Shown: positions 1-5,457 of the stretch, piece by piece
Position numbering within the stretch: position 1 is the stretch's first letter
How the letters are laid out: every line of letters starts with the position of its first letter
Assembly (NCBI GenBank): GCA_017883605.1
Contig: JADGNH010000108.1
Span: forward strand, 1-6,618
Direction: 5' to 3'
From: Methanobacteriaceae archaeon
Lineage (GTDB): Archaea > Methanobacteriota > Methanobacteria > Methanobacteriales > Methanobacteriaceae
DNA length: 6,618 nucleotides
The notes under the pieces: model-generated
Told to the model about the DNA's origin: nothing
Seen by the model: the letters and a program-made list of their open reading frames with translations, nothing else
The model's database searches: none
Made by a program: the position numbers and the translations under genes

Positions 1-223
1 AAACCACTTTGCAATGAATGTTAGTTTTTTATCATAGTATGGGCATTCTAATATACTTTATATACAACCTGAAATATAAAATTTATGTTTTTAGTACAGA
101 TTCTTGTTAACTAAAATAAGAAGATGGCTCCTATTTCTTAAAAAAGACAGGAAATGAATAATTTTTTTTGGATTTTTATTAAAAAAAATGAAAAAGAAAA
201 GAGAATTTTCGAAATATTTCCTA

Positions 224-251
224 AATAAATCTTAAAGATTTATTAATCTTT
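224..251. repeat. Overlapping inverted repeats (mutually exclusive hairpins)
   Basis: AATAAATCTT (224-233) and AAGATTTATT (235-244) form a perfect 21-base palindrome around one central A. The right arm is shared with a second dyad, AAAGATT (234-240) with AATCTTT (245-251). Only one of the two hairpins could form at a time if the region were transcribed. The element is purely A/T-rich apart from a few G/C, so chance is possible. No promoter that would place it in a transcript is evident. Confidence 0.45.
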
Positions 252-328
252 TAATAGGAGTATGGCTGAGACAGCGAACTAATGCTTTAAAAAGTAATGT
301 TAATACGAAAGAAAGATAGAATATCAAA

Positions 329-365
329 TATCATTTTCAACGGAATGATACATATCAATATCATT
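329..365. promoter_or_regulatory. Phased inverted heptamers, candidate operator
   Basis: TATCATT (329-335), AATGATA (344-350) and TATCATT (359-365) alternate in orientation with exactly 15 bases from start to start. They end 20 bases before the TATA-like box of the LtrA gene. The outer copies are also embedded in a longer imperfect direct repeat (321-340 and 352-370). A palindrome GATTTAAATC (375-384) fills the space up to the box. Spaced inverted sites next to a promoter suggest binding by a dimeric regulator; no regulator is identified. Confidence 0.4.
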
Positions 366-384
366 TGAATAAAGGATTTAAATC

Positions 385-394
385 AAATATAAAG
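385..394 (+). promoter_or_regulatory. Archaeal TATA-like box for the LtrA gene
   Basis: The sequence AAATATAAAG lies about 40 bases before the ATG at 431. Archaeal transcription normally starts about 25 bases after the centre of the box, which would put the start near 415 and give a leader of roughly 15 bases. A GTGA four bases before the ATG could act as a weak ribosome contact. The call rests on position and composition in AT-rich DNA. Confidence 0.45.
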
Positions 395-430
395 GATGAC
401 AAAAATTAACATTTACGGTTTATGTGAACT

Positions 431-1627
431 ATGAAATTTAGAAAAGATCTTATAATGAAGCCCCGACTCTATCCTGATGATGGTGAAGATTCGGAGAGAC
501 ATGCAGACTGGTTCGAGCTTTTGTTTGATCTCATCTTTGTGGCGGCGGTATCCCAGCTTGCCTTAAATATCAGCAGTAACTATTCATTCATAGATTTTAT
601 TGAGTCCATACCCCTTTTTTTTGTTATATGGTGGGGTTGGGTGGGCCACACCTTCTACCTGAGCCGTTTCGGTACCGACGATGTTTTGAACCGCATTTTC
701 ACCATGGCCCAGATGGTGGTGGTCGCCTTCTTAACTATAAACGTTAAGGGCGCTCTGGGAGCTACTGGAGCGGCGTTTGCAATTTCTTATGCAGTTTTAA
801 GGTTCATGTTAGTGGCGGAGTATTTGAGGGTTGGTAAAAATGTACCGGAGGCCCGACCCCTTACCAATCACTACATCATCGGCTTTGGGGTTGCGGCTAC
901 ATTATGGTTATTATCAGCCTTTATACCCACCCCCTGGCGATTTTTAATGTGGGGAGTGGCCCTAACTGTGGATATCTTGACTCCCATAACCGCCGGGAAG
1001 ATCCACTTAAAGTTCCCTCCCCACCCCACTCATCTTCCCGAGAGATTCGGGCTCTTCACCATAATCTTAATTGGTGAAGCCATTGTGAGTGTTGTCTTTG
1101 CCATAAGCAATATAGGTCTGAATTTTACCACAGGCATCATCGGCATCATGGGTTTTATCATAGCTTTCAGCATCTGGTGGGGCTACTTCGAAGAGTCGCG
1201 CGGTGCTGAGGCCCGGGTACAGGAAAAAGGAGATGATATTGCTAAATACCAGTTGTGGCTCTATTCACACTTTCCACTTCTACTGGGTATCGTGGGCACC
1301 GCAGCCGGGGTGAAACATGTTATATCACAGGATCTATGGGCTCAGCTATCTGCATCAGAGGCCTGGCTGCTCTGTATTTCCCTGGGCGTTGCCCTTTTAT
1401 CCCTGAGCGCTATTTTTCTTTCTTCATTTGACTGGGAACAATGTATCAACAGAATTTTATTAACTTTCCGGGCCCCGTATTACTTGCTGATTGTGCTTGT
1501 AATTTGCACCGGATTTTTAGGGTCAATTATACCCGGATCCTTAATCCTTTTAATTTTAACCTTTTTATGCATCCTCAAAGTCATCTTTTCCTTTAGAGAA
1601 CCGCCGGAAGAGATGTGTGAACTCTAA
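431..1627 (+). CDS. Low temperature requirement protein A (LtrA) family membrane protein
   Basis: This is a 398-residue polytopic membrane protein of the LtrA family, whose founding member was linked to growth of Listeria at low temperature; the biochemical function remains unknown. Family signatures are visible: WFELLFDLIFVAAVSQL (residues 27-43), HLPERFGLFTIILIGEAI (201-218), and SHFPLLLGIVGTAAG (279-293). About ten hydrophobic segments cover most of the chain and the length matches the family (about 380-400). The ATG at 431 is used; a second ATG at 455 (residue 9) would still keep all conserved motifs and is a possible alternative. The gene is monocistronic, with non-coding DNA before it and a convergent gene after it. 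Parts of it are visibly richer in G/C (about 47-55% in sampled stretches) than its surroundings, and LtrA proteins are common in bacteria, so acquisition by transfer is possible but unproven. Family assignment is firm; the physiological role is not. Confidence 0.9.
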   Translation: MKFRKDLIMKPRLYPDDGEDSERHADWFELLFDLIFVAAVSQLALNISSNYSFIDFIESIPLFFVIWWGWVGHTFYLSRFGTDDVLNRIFTMAQMVVVAFLTINVKGALGATGAAFAISYAVLRFMLVAEYLRVGKNVPEARPLTNHYIIGFGVAATLWLLSAFIPTPWRFLMWGVALTVDILTPITAGKIHLKFPPHPTHLPERFGLFTIILIGEAIVSVVFAISNIGLNFTTGIIGIMGFIIAFSIWWGYFEESRGAEARVQEKGDDIAKYQLWLYSHFPLLLGIVGTAAGVKHVISQDLWAQLSASEAWLLCISLGVALLSLSAIFLSSFDWEQCINRILLTFRAPYYLLIVLVICTGFLGSIIPGSLILLILTFLCILKVIFSFREPPEEMCEL

Positions 1628-1649
1628 ATATTAACTAATAACAGTGGTT

Positions 1650-1687
1650 TAAAAATTAAATTGACTGATCTAAAAATTAAATTTGAC
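1650..1687. repeat. Short direct repeat in the convergent intergenic gap
   Basis: TAAAAATTAAATTGAC (1650-1665) is repeated as TAAAAATTAAATTTGAC (1671-1687), differing by one inserted T, with a 21-base period. It lies just after the LtrA stop codon. No hairpin or T-run for ending LtrA transcription is seen here, so the function is unknown; it may be a small local duplication. Confidence 0.5.
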
Positions 1688-1712
1688 AAACAGTAATATA
1701 TGATACTAATAT

Positions 1713-1719
1713 AAAAAAA
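1713..1719 (-). terminator. Poly-T terminator after the HicB-like gene
   Basis: Read on the minus strand, a run of seven T starts five bases after the TAA stop of the HicB-like gene. Archaeal RNA polymerase can stop at oligo-T tracts without a hairpin, so this is a plausible intrinsic terminator. There is no clear stem before it. Confidence 0.5.
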
Positions 1720-1724
1720 GGAGT

Positions 1725-2045
1725 TTATTTGGGGTGTATTCCTGGTTTTTCATGAACCACTACTTCTATAAATTCAAATTCCGGGAAGCTGTAATTGTGG
1801 ATTTCTTCATGAAACTTCAACTGAACAGTTTCATCATCTAAAAATAATTCAAGACTTTTTTTCACATTATCCAGAGCTTCGGTTAATGTTTTGCCCTTAC
1901 CAGTTAACGAAAAAACCGGGCACACCGCAACGTAACTATCATCTTCTTCTTCATGTACAGAAACAGGTAGTGTAAGTATCATCTTATAACCCCACGTATA
2001 TTCTTCCAGATTTAATTTATTCCTAAAGAATTCTTCCAAATTCAT
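1725..2045 (-). CDS. HicB-like domain protein, orphan (no adjacent hicA)
   Basis: A 106-residue soluble protein. Residues 22-70 match the HicB / UPF0150 partial RNase H-like fold: a beta-strand start (ILTLPVSVHEEED), the typical Y-V-A-x-C-P core (residues 38-43), the G-K-T-L-x-E-A-L turn (51-58) and the helix NVKKSLELFLDD. HicB proteins are usually antitoxins that bind the HicA mRNA interferase, often with a C-terminal DNA-binding domain. Here the last 35 residues show no recognisable ribbon-helix-helix or helix-turn-helix, and neither flank has room for hicA (62 bases upstream, 97 downstream). It is therefore best read as an orphan HicB-fold protein of unknown role rather than as half of a working toxin-antitoxin pair. 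The ATG at 2045 is preferred because the TATA-like box at 2087-2095 puts transcription start about 20 bases before it; an internal ATG at 1982 (residue 22), preceded by GGGG, is the alternative. Confidence 0.75.
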   Translation of the reverse strand: MNLEEFFRNKLNLEEYTWGYKMILTLPVSVHEEEDDSYVAVCPVFSLTGKGKTLTEALDNVKKSLELFLDDETVQLKFHEEIHNYSFPEFEFIEVVVHEKPGIHPK

Positions 2046-2086
2046 TTCATCTTAAAATTTGATTTAAACTCATATTCATATATTTA

Positions 2087-2095
2087 TTTTATATA
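2087..2095 (-). promoter_or_regulatory. TATA-like box for the HicB-like gene
   Basis: On the minus strand this reads TATATAAAA. Its centre is about 46 bases before the ATG at 2045, which implies a leader of about 20 bases. It lies just after the stop of the hydrolase-like gene, suggesting hicB can be transcribed on its own, although read-through from upstream is also possible because no T-run separates them. Confidence 0.45.
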
Positions 2096-2107
2096 TTTAC
2101 ATTTATA

Positions 2108-2830
2108 TCAAACCAGTTTAAGACTATCCACCGCCAATATAAATTCCCCATCATGGGTTTTTGTTGTTTCATTTGCATCATAATCATAGGTTTCGTATAG
2201 TATGGAGGGTATTCCTGATTCAATCAATGGAATTGTCACGTATGACGGGCTGGTTGGGTTAGGGGGGACATAGTACTCTAGCCAGGGAACTTTATTTTTA
2301 ATTTCCAGGGCTATTGCTTCGGAGGTGCTCCCATTAACCGGGGCAAAAACAAATCTCCATACGGCGTACTCGCCTTTATGGGAGTGTATATCAACAGCTA
2401 ACTGGAATTTTTGCTTTTCTATATCTGGAACAGCGAATTTATTGGCTAATAACTGGCCGTTCATCCTTCCATTTTCATAGTCGGCAACGTCCTGGGTTAC
2501 ATTGACTTTATAAAGGTAATAACAGTATCGGATGGAGCTGTTATATTTGCTGAAAGATTCCAGGAAAAGTTGGTGGGCTAAAGACTCTTGAGGGTGTGTA
2601 CCGACGATATAAGCAATTTTAACTGGGGAACTGGCATTACCAAAAGGTCCTTCTTTGGTTACTTCACCATAGTCAGTTTTTCCCAGGACCTGAGAAGTTG
2701 GAGGAGAAGTGGTAATCACATTTTCAGCAGGATGTAGATGGGAAGATAAATTAAAGGAGATAACTAAAGTTGTTATAAAAAGAATTAAGATTAGAATAAC
2801 CACAACTGATATTTTACTTCCCCTTTTCAT
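2108..2830 (-). CDS. Membrane-anchored M14-type zinc hydrolase-like protein
   Basis: A 240-residue protein with one N-terminal membrane segment (about residues 8-28, after a basic MKRGSK start), so the body probably lies outside the membrane. Three motifs in order recall the zinc carboxypeptidase / aspartoacylase-succinylglutamate desuccinylase (M14) superfamily: GTHPQES (H79 and E82, an HxxE metal pair), VDIHSH (H149 or H151, third metal ligand) and ILYETYDYD (E213, possible catalytic glutamate). The substrate is unknown; removal of an amino acid or acyl group from cell-wall material is only a guess. Several N-x-S/T sequons (NAS, NSS, NVT, NGS, NET) fit an exported, glycosylated archaeal protein. 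I chose the ATG at 2830 because GGAG lies nine bases before it; an in-frame TTG at 2845 would add five residues but has no ribosome site. The neighbour upstream is a glycan polymerase-like gene, which supports an envelope role. The motif match is read by eye and not confirmed by a search. Confidence 0.6.
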   Translation of the reverse strand: MKRGSKISVVVILILILFITTLVISFNLSSHLHPAENVITTSPPTSQVLGKTDYGEVTKEGPFGNASSPVKIAYIVGTHPQESLAHQLFLESFSKYNSSIRYCYYLYKVNVTQDVADYENGRMNGQLLANKFAVPDIEKQKFQLAVDIHSHKGEYAVWRFVFAPVNGSTSEAIALEIKNKVPWLEYYVPPNPTSPSYVTIPLIESGIPSILYETYDYDANETTKTHDGEFILAVDSLKLV

Positions 2831-2845
2831 TTGGAGAAACTCCAA
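2831..2845 (-). promoter_or_regulatory. Hairpin containing the ribosome binding site of the hydrolase-like gene
   Basis: On the minus strand TTGGAG-TTT-CTCCAA is a perfect six-base stem with a three-base loop, ending directly at the ATG. The only Shine-Dalgarno-like GGAG is in its left arm, so folding would hide it. The predicted transcription start (about 2845) would put this hairpin at the very 5' end of the mRNA. Confidence 0.5.
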
Positions 2846-2859
2846 CTAATTATTTTAAT

Positions 2860-2882
2860 AAGGCTTTATTTATATGAGCCTT
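2860..2882 (-). promoter_or_regulatory. TATA-like box flanked by a six-base inverted repeat
   Basis: The minus strand reads CATATAAATAA at 2866-2876, about 26 bases before the expected start near 2845. It is bracketed exactly by AAGGCT and AGCCTT arms (2860-2865 and 2877-2882). The arms could be a repressor site over the promoter. Alternatively the hairpin ends transcription of the polymerase-like gene, which stops 28 bases earlier, although no T-run follows on that strand. Confidence 0.45.
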
Positions 2883-2909
2883 TTTTATCTATAAATTCTT
2901 ATTTTATTC

Positions 2910-4055
2910 TTATTTTTTATTTTTATTCTTATAATCCTTATTCAAGGTTAAACCTGCGTATATCAAAAGAATAACAGCTATCAAATAATAAATCCACACA
3001 GCTAAGTCTGTAGGACTTGTTTCAACCCATATGATGGTGTGTGCAAGTCCTATTGCATAAAAAGCGGTGTATAACCCCTTCTTTATTTTTTGCAGGTGGT
3101 GTAGTAATTCCAATATCACCCCTATGAAAAACATCTGCACGGTAAGTCCCACATAGCCAAATTCAAGAATTGCCGGACCGAAGATAGTCGAGGTATATGA
3201 TACATTGGATTTAAGGACCATTTGTCCTAAAATCAGCCTAGGGTCCACTGAACTTATAAATCCGGTTAAGATATGGTATGTTAGTAATCCCTGGCCGCTA
3301 TTTTCCAGGGATATTATTTTATCCAAAATGTCAAGGGTAAACCCTGCTCTGATAAAGACGAGACTTAATGGATTCACGTCCCAATGTTGCCATTCAATAG
3401 ATATGGCAGCTATATAACCGACTAAAAGACCTAAAATCACTGTGATAGCCATTAAGATTAGAAACAGCTTAAATTTGTATCCGTTTATATAATAAATGGT
3501 TATAAGTACGCTGAGGATAATGGCCAAAGATATAGCCCTGTAACCGGTGGCACTGAACAGGATGAGTCCAATAAAAACCAATAGGAAATACTTTTTTTTA
3601 TAAAATTTAGCAACGAGTACATTAATAGAGATTAAAAATAGGATATAAGAGATTACAGTTAATGTATTAAAGGCTTTTGCTTTTAAAAAGCCACTGAAAA
3701 GGGGTATACCTCCCAAAAAATATAAGTTTATTAACTCTAACAACAAGGGAAAAATAACAAAAAGGAGCACTGTTCTCTCATTAAAATATCTACTGTTACT
3801 TATATAGTCAAAAAAAGTTTTTAAATCTTCTGAAACTTTTATTTTTCTAAAAAAATGCCTTTCTATATATCTGGCGAACAGAAAACCTAAAAAGAAGATG
3901 GATATTCCATAAAAAATGTAGACATAAGTGGTGAATGAAACCGGATACAAACCCCTCATACCATATCCAATGCCTATTACGGCCAGGAGCAGGTACAACA
4001 ATATAATAATTATTAATATCAAAGGAGAAAATATGTCAATTTTCTTTAGATTCAT
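2910..4055 (-). CDS. Oligosaccharide repeat unit polymerase-like (Wzy-type) membrane protein
   Basis: A 381-residue, very hydrophobic protein with roughly ten to twelve membrane segments and a basic, lysine-rich C-terminal tail. It resembles the archaeal O-antigen polymerase / oligosaccharide repeat unit polymerase group: GGIPLFSG (residues 115-122), TGYRAISL (170-177) and the late TSTIFGPAILEFGYVGL loop-helix (288-304), in the right order, plus a large loop with charged and aromatic residues near 220-285, where Wzy-type proteins keep functional residues. Such proteins link lipid-carried oligosaccharide units at the outer face of the membrane. The polymer made here is unknown; an exopolysaccharide or surface glycan is likely. 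No glycosyltransferases or flippase lie in the window, so the rest of the pathway must be elsewhere or beyond it. The gene is AT-rich (about 37% G/C in a sampled stretch), as is usual for polysaccharide genes. No ribosome binding site precedes the ATG, and the TATA box is only about 25 bases away, so the mRNA may be leaderless. Confidence 0.75.
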   Translation of the reverse strand: MNLKKIDIFSPLILIIIILLYLLLAVIGIGYGMRGLYPVSFTTYVYIFYGISIFFLGFLFARYIERHFFRKIKVSEDLKTFFDYISNSRYFNERTVLLFVIFPLLLELINLYFLGGIPLFSGFLKAKAFNTLTVISYILFLISINVLVAKFYKKKYFLLVFIGLILFSATGYRAISLAIILSVLITIYYINGYKFKLFLILMAITVILGLLVGYIAAISIEWQHWDVNPLSLVFIRAGFTLDILDKIISLENSGQGLLTYHILTGFISSVDPRLILGQMVLKSNVSYTSTIFGPAILEFGYVGLTVQMFFIGVILELLHHLQKIKKGLYTAFYAIGLAHTIIWVETSPTDLAVWIYYLIAVILLIYAGLTLNKDYKNKNKK

Positions 4056-4073
4056 AACGCTCTTTTGGTGATT

Positions 4074-4086
4074 CTTATATATTATT
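4074..4086 (-). promoter_or_regulatory. TATA-like box for the polymerase-like gene, possibly leaderless
   Basis: The minus strand reads AATAATATATAAG, a good archaeal TATA element. The TATATAAG core is centred about 23-25 bases from the ATG at 4055. With the usual spacing transcription would start at or within a few bases of the start codon, in agreement with the absence of a Shine-Dalgarno sequence. Confidence 0.5.
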
Positions 4087-4140
4087 TTTTGTGATCTCCC
4101 ATATTAATTGGTTGATTACTTGGATGCTAATGGTGTGATA

Positions 4141-4170
4141 TCCCTAAGTTTAAATGCAATATTTAAGGGA
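4141..4170. repeat. Imperfect inverted repeat between hisG and the polymerase-like gene
   Basis: TCCC (4141-4144) pairs with GGGA (4167-4170), and TTAAAT (4150-4155) pairs with ATTTAA (4161-4166), with a five-base bulge on the left side and a five-base loop. It lies about 90 bases before the polymerase start and about 150 bases past the hisG stop. No T-run follows, so a terminator role is not clear. Confidence 0.35.
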
Positions 4171-4228
4171 AAATTAGAATCAATATGATAAAATTAGTGG
4201 AATCATATAAAAAGAAGATATACCTTGC

Positions 4229-4287
4229 ATGAATTTTTTAATATAGAAAACTTCCTATATGAATTTTTAAGATAGAAAACTTCCTAT
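4229..4287. repeat. Two-copy tandem repeat, each with a near-palindromic core
   Basis: Copy one (4229-4258, 30 bases) and copy two (4259-4287, 29 bases) abut with no spacer and differ only by one missing base in a T-run and one T-to-G change. Each copy contains ATAGAAAACTTCCTAT, and with its flanking bases the first core reads TATAGAAAACTTCCTATA, which pairs with itself at seven of nine positions. The pair sits in the 262-base gap after hisG and about 175-230 bases before the polymerase-like gene. Two copies of a dyad one repeat apart look like a double operator, but a simple slippage duplication is equally possible. Confidence 0.6.
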
Positions 4288-4317
4288 AATGCCCCCCATA
4301 TTACTTATAACCCCAAA

Positions 4318-5307
4318 TCATTTTACATACTGCTTCACGTTTTCTCTGACTATTGCAGAAGCCCCATAACCTTTTACTCCCTTTAACATTTCTGGAAATT
4401 TAGTTTTGGGGATTAAAACATTTACCTGGGAAAAGCTGTTTCCTTCTACTACGGTGGGCTCATCAGAGCAGAAATCATTGGATAACAGGAAATTTTTGAC
4501 TTCTTTCACTGTTTTGTTGGATATATTAAATTTTACATCAAAATATTTCCTGGCCTTCACCGCACCAAATAACTGCTCAAAAATCATTCTGGCTTTATCC
4601 ATTTTCCCGCCGGTACAGCTGGGACCTGCATACAGGCCGGCGCTGGATTTCATTATGGTTTCTAACTCCTTTAAACCTGCTTTTTTAAGGCTGGTCCCGG
4701 TTTGGGTGTTGTCCACTATCAAATCAGCACCCTTTGCAATGTAGACTTCGGTTGCACCATCAGAATTGATAATTTGAACCTGGCTGTTGCTTCCGTTAAT
4801 AAGGCCTCTAATCTGTACCAATGGAACACTTTCGCCAAAGACTTCTTTGTATCCCTGGTTGTTCATAAAATGTTTTCTGGTTAAATTGGGATATTCTGTA
4901 AAGCATAATATTGGAGTTTCTCTTTTATCATTTTTTTTAAAAAAATCAGTGAGTGATTGGTAAGGGGCCTCATGGGGCGCAGCAACGATGAGTCTGGTCT
5001 GACCATAGTCTAAATCACCAATCTTTCTTATTGACTCTTCTTTATTGGCAATTGACTCTTCTTTTACCCAATCTTCTCCGATAATGGCAATGTCAAGCAT
5101 TTGTCGATTCAGTTCTACCGGAGCACTTTGGGGCCTGGTTAGAAATGCCCGGATTTCAGGGTCATTTGCTATGGTGATCTCATATGATTCCTGTCCAGGT
5201 TCGTATCCTCTGACCTCATAACCAGCATCAACGAAGAGTTGATGGGTGTTTCCCCTGCTCACATTATTTAAACTCCCTTTTGGGAGGCCTAGTACTATTT
5301 TTTCCAT
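4318..5307 (-). CDS. hisG: ATP phosphoribosyltransferase (HisG), long form
   Basis: This 329-residue cytoplasmic enzyme should join ATP and PRPP to give phosphoribosyl-ATP, the first step of histidine synthesis. The N-terminal strand IVLGLPKGSL (residues 4-13), DIAIIGEDWVKE (72-83), the FTEYPNLTRKHF segment (136-147) and the PRPP loop DNTQTGTSLKKAGLKE (199-214) follow HisG order. Residues about 252-329 match the ACT-like HisG C-terminal regulatory domain (KYFDVKFNIS at the start, GYGASAIV near the end) that binds histidine in long, hexameric forms. It is about 40 residues longer than the usual archaeal HisG of roughly 290, with extra residues around 35-65 and 172-190, so it may be a divergent paralogue rather than the housekeeping copy. 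No other his gene is adjacent. The ATG at 5307 has only weak ribosome-site signals. The family is confident; whether histidine synthesis is its true role is less so. Confidence 0.85.
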   Translation of the reverse strand: MEKIVLGLPKGSLNNVSRGNTHQLFVDAGYEVRGYEPGQESYEITIANDPEIRAFLTRPQSAPVELNRQMLDIAIIGEDWVKEESIANKEESIRKIGDLDYGQTRLIVAAPHEAPYQSLTDFFKKNDKRETPILCFTEYPNLTRKHFMNNQGYKEVFGESVPLVQIRGLINGSNSQVQIINSDGATEVYIAKGADLIVDNTQTGTSLKKAGLKELETIMKSSAGLYAGPSCTGGKMDKARMIFEQLFGAVKARKYFDVKFNISNKTVKEVKNFLLSNDFCSDEPTVVEGNSFSQVNVLIPKTKFPEMLKGVKGYGASAIVRENVKQYVK

Positions 5308-5365
5308 ATTTTAACCAAATATTGTTTTCTTAACCAATGATTTTACTTATCAGAAACAGCAATCT

Positions 5366-5421
5366 ATGTAAATGTTTGATGCTTTTTATTAAGGAATAAA
5401 TTTACATTCCGGCACATGCCG
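5366..5421. promoter_or_regulatory. Cluster of inverted repeats upstream of hisG
   Basis: Three dyads sit 60-115 bases before the hisG start. ATGTAAAT (5366-5373) is inverted as ATTTACAT (5400-5407). GGAAT (5393-5397) is inverted as ATTCC (5406-5410). CGGCA-CA-TGCCG (5410-5421) directly abuts the latter and stands out as G/C-rich in AT-rich DNA. A weak TATA-like TTAATAAAAAGC on the minus strand (about 5380-5391) lies between the first two arms. This is a plausible operator-promoter region for hisG; no regulator is identified. Confidence 0.4.
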
Positions 5422-5457
5422 ACCATTCTATATCTATAAATTAGCATTTCATAATTT

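Larger units (their letters stand above)
1..430. other. AT-rich non-coding region upstream of the LtrA gene
   Basis: No reading frame of useful length or coding character is present on either strand; frames entering from the left edge close within about 40 bases. The region holds a T8/A8 inverted repeat (161-169 with 181-189), overlapping dyads at 224-251, three phased heptamers at 329-365, and the LtrA promoter at 385-394. A TATA-like stretch at 57-65 reads acceptably on both strands and could serve a gene beyond the left edge, but this is weak. A six-codon frame at 260-280 has an SD-like AGGAG only one base before its ATG and is not called as a gene. Confidence 0.7.

Noticed and set aside
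161..189. T8/A8 inverted repeat as a terminator of a gene to the left
   Set aside because: All plus-strand frames from the left edge close almost at once and the pairing is pure A/T, so chance is likely; it is mentioned only within the intergenic entry.
260..280. A six-codon frame (ATG GCT GAG ACA GCG AAC stop) after AGGAG as a leader peptide
   Set aside because: The spacing between AGGAG and ATG is one base, too short for initiation, and no regulated gene follows closely.
2883..2940. Repeated ATTCTTAT pyrimidine tract at the end of the polymerase-like gene
   Set aside because: It partly encodes the Lys/Asn-rich tail of that protein and is simple-sequence A/T; no independent function is supported.
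3205..3417. A 70-codon plus-strand frame inside the polymerase-like gene
   Set aside because: It is antisense to a well-supported membrane-protein gene and has no features of its own.
4406..4884. Two plus-strand frames (4406-4744 and 4702-4884) opposite hisG
   Set aside because: Both are shadows of the HisG coding strand, where all conserved enzyme motifs lie.
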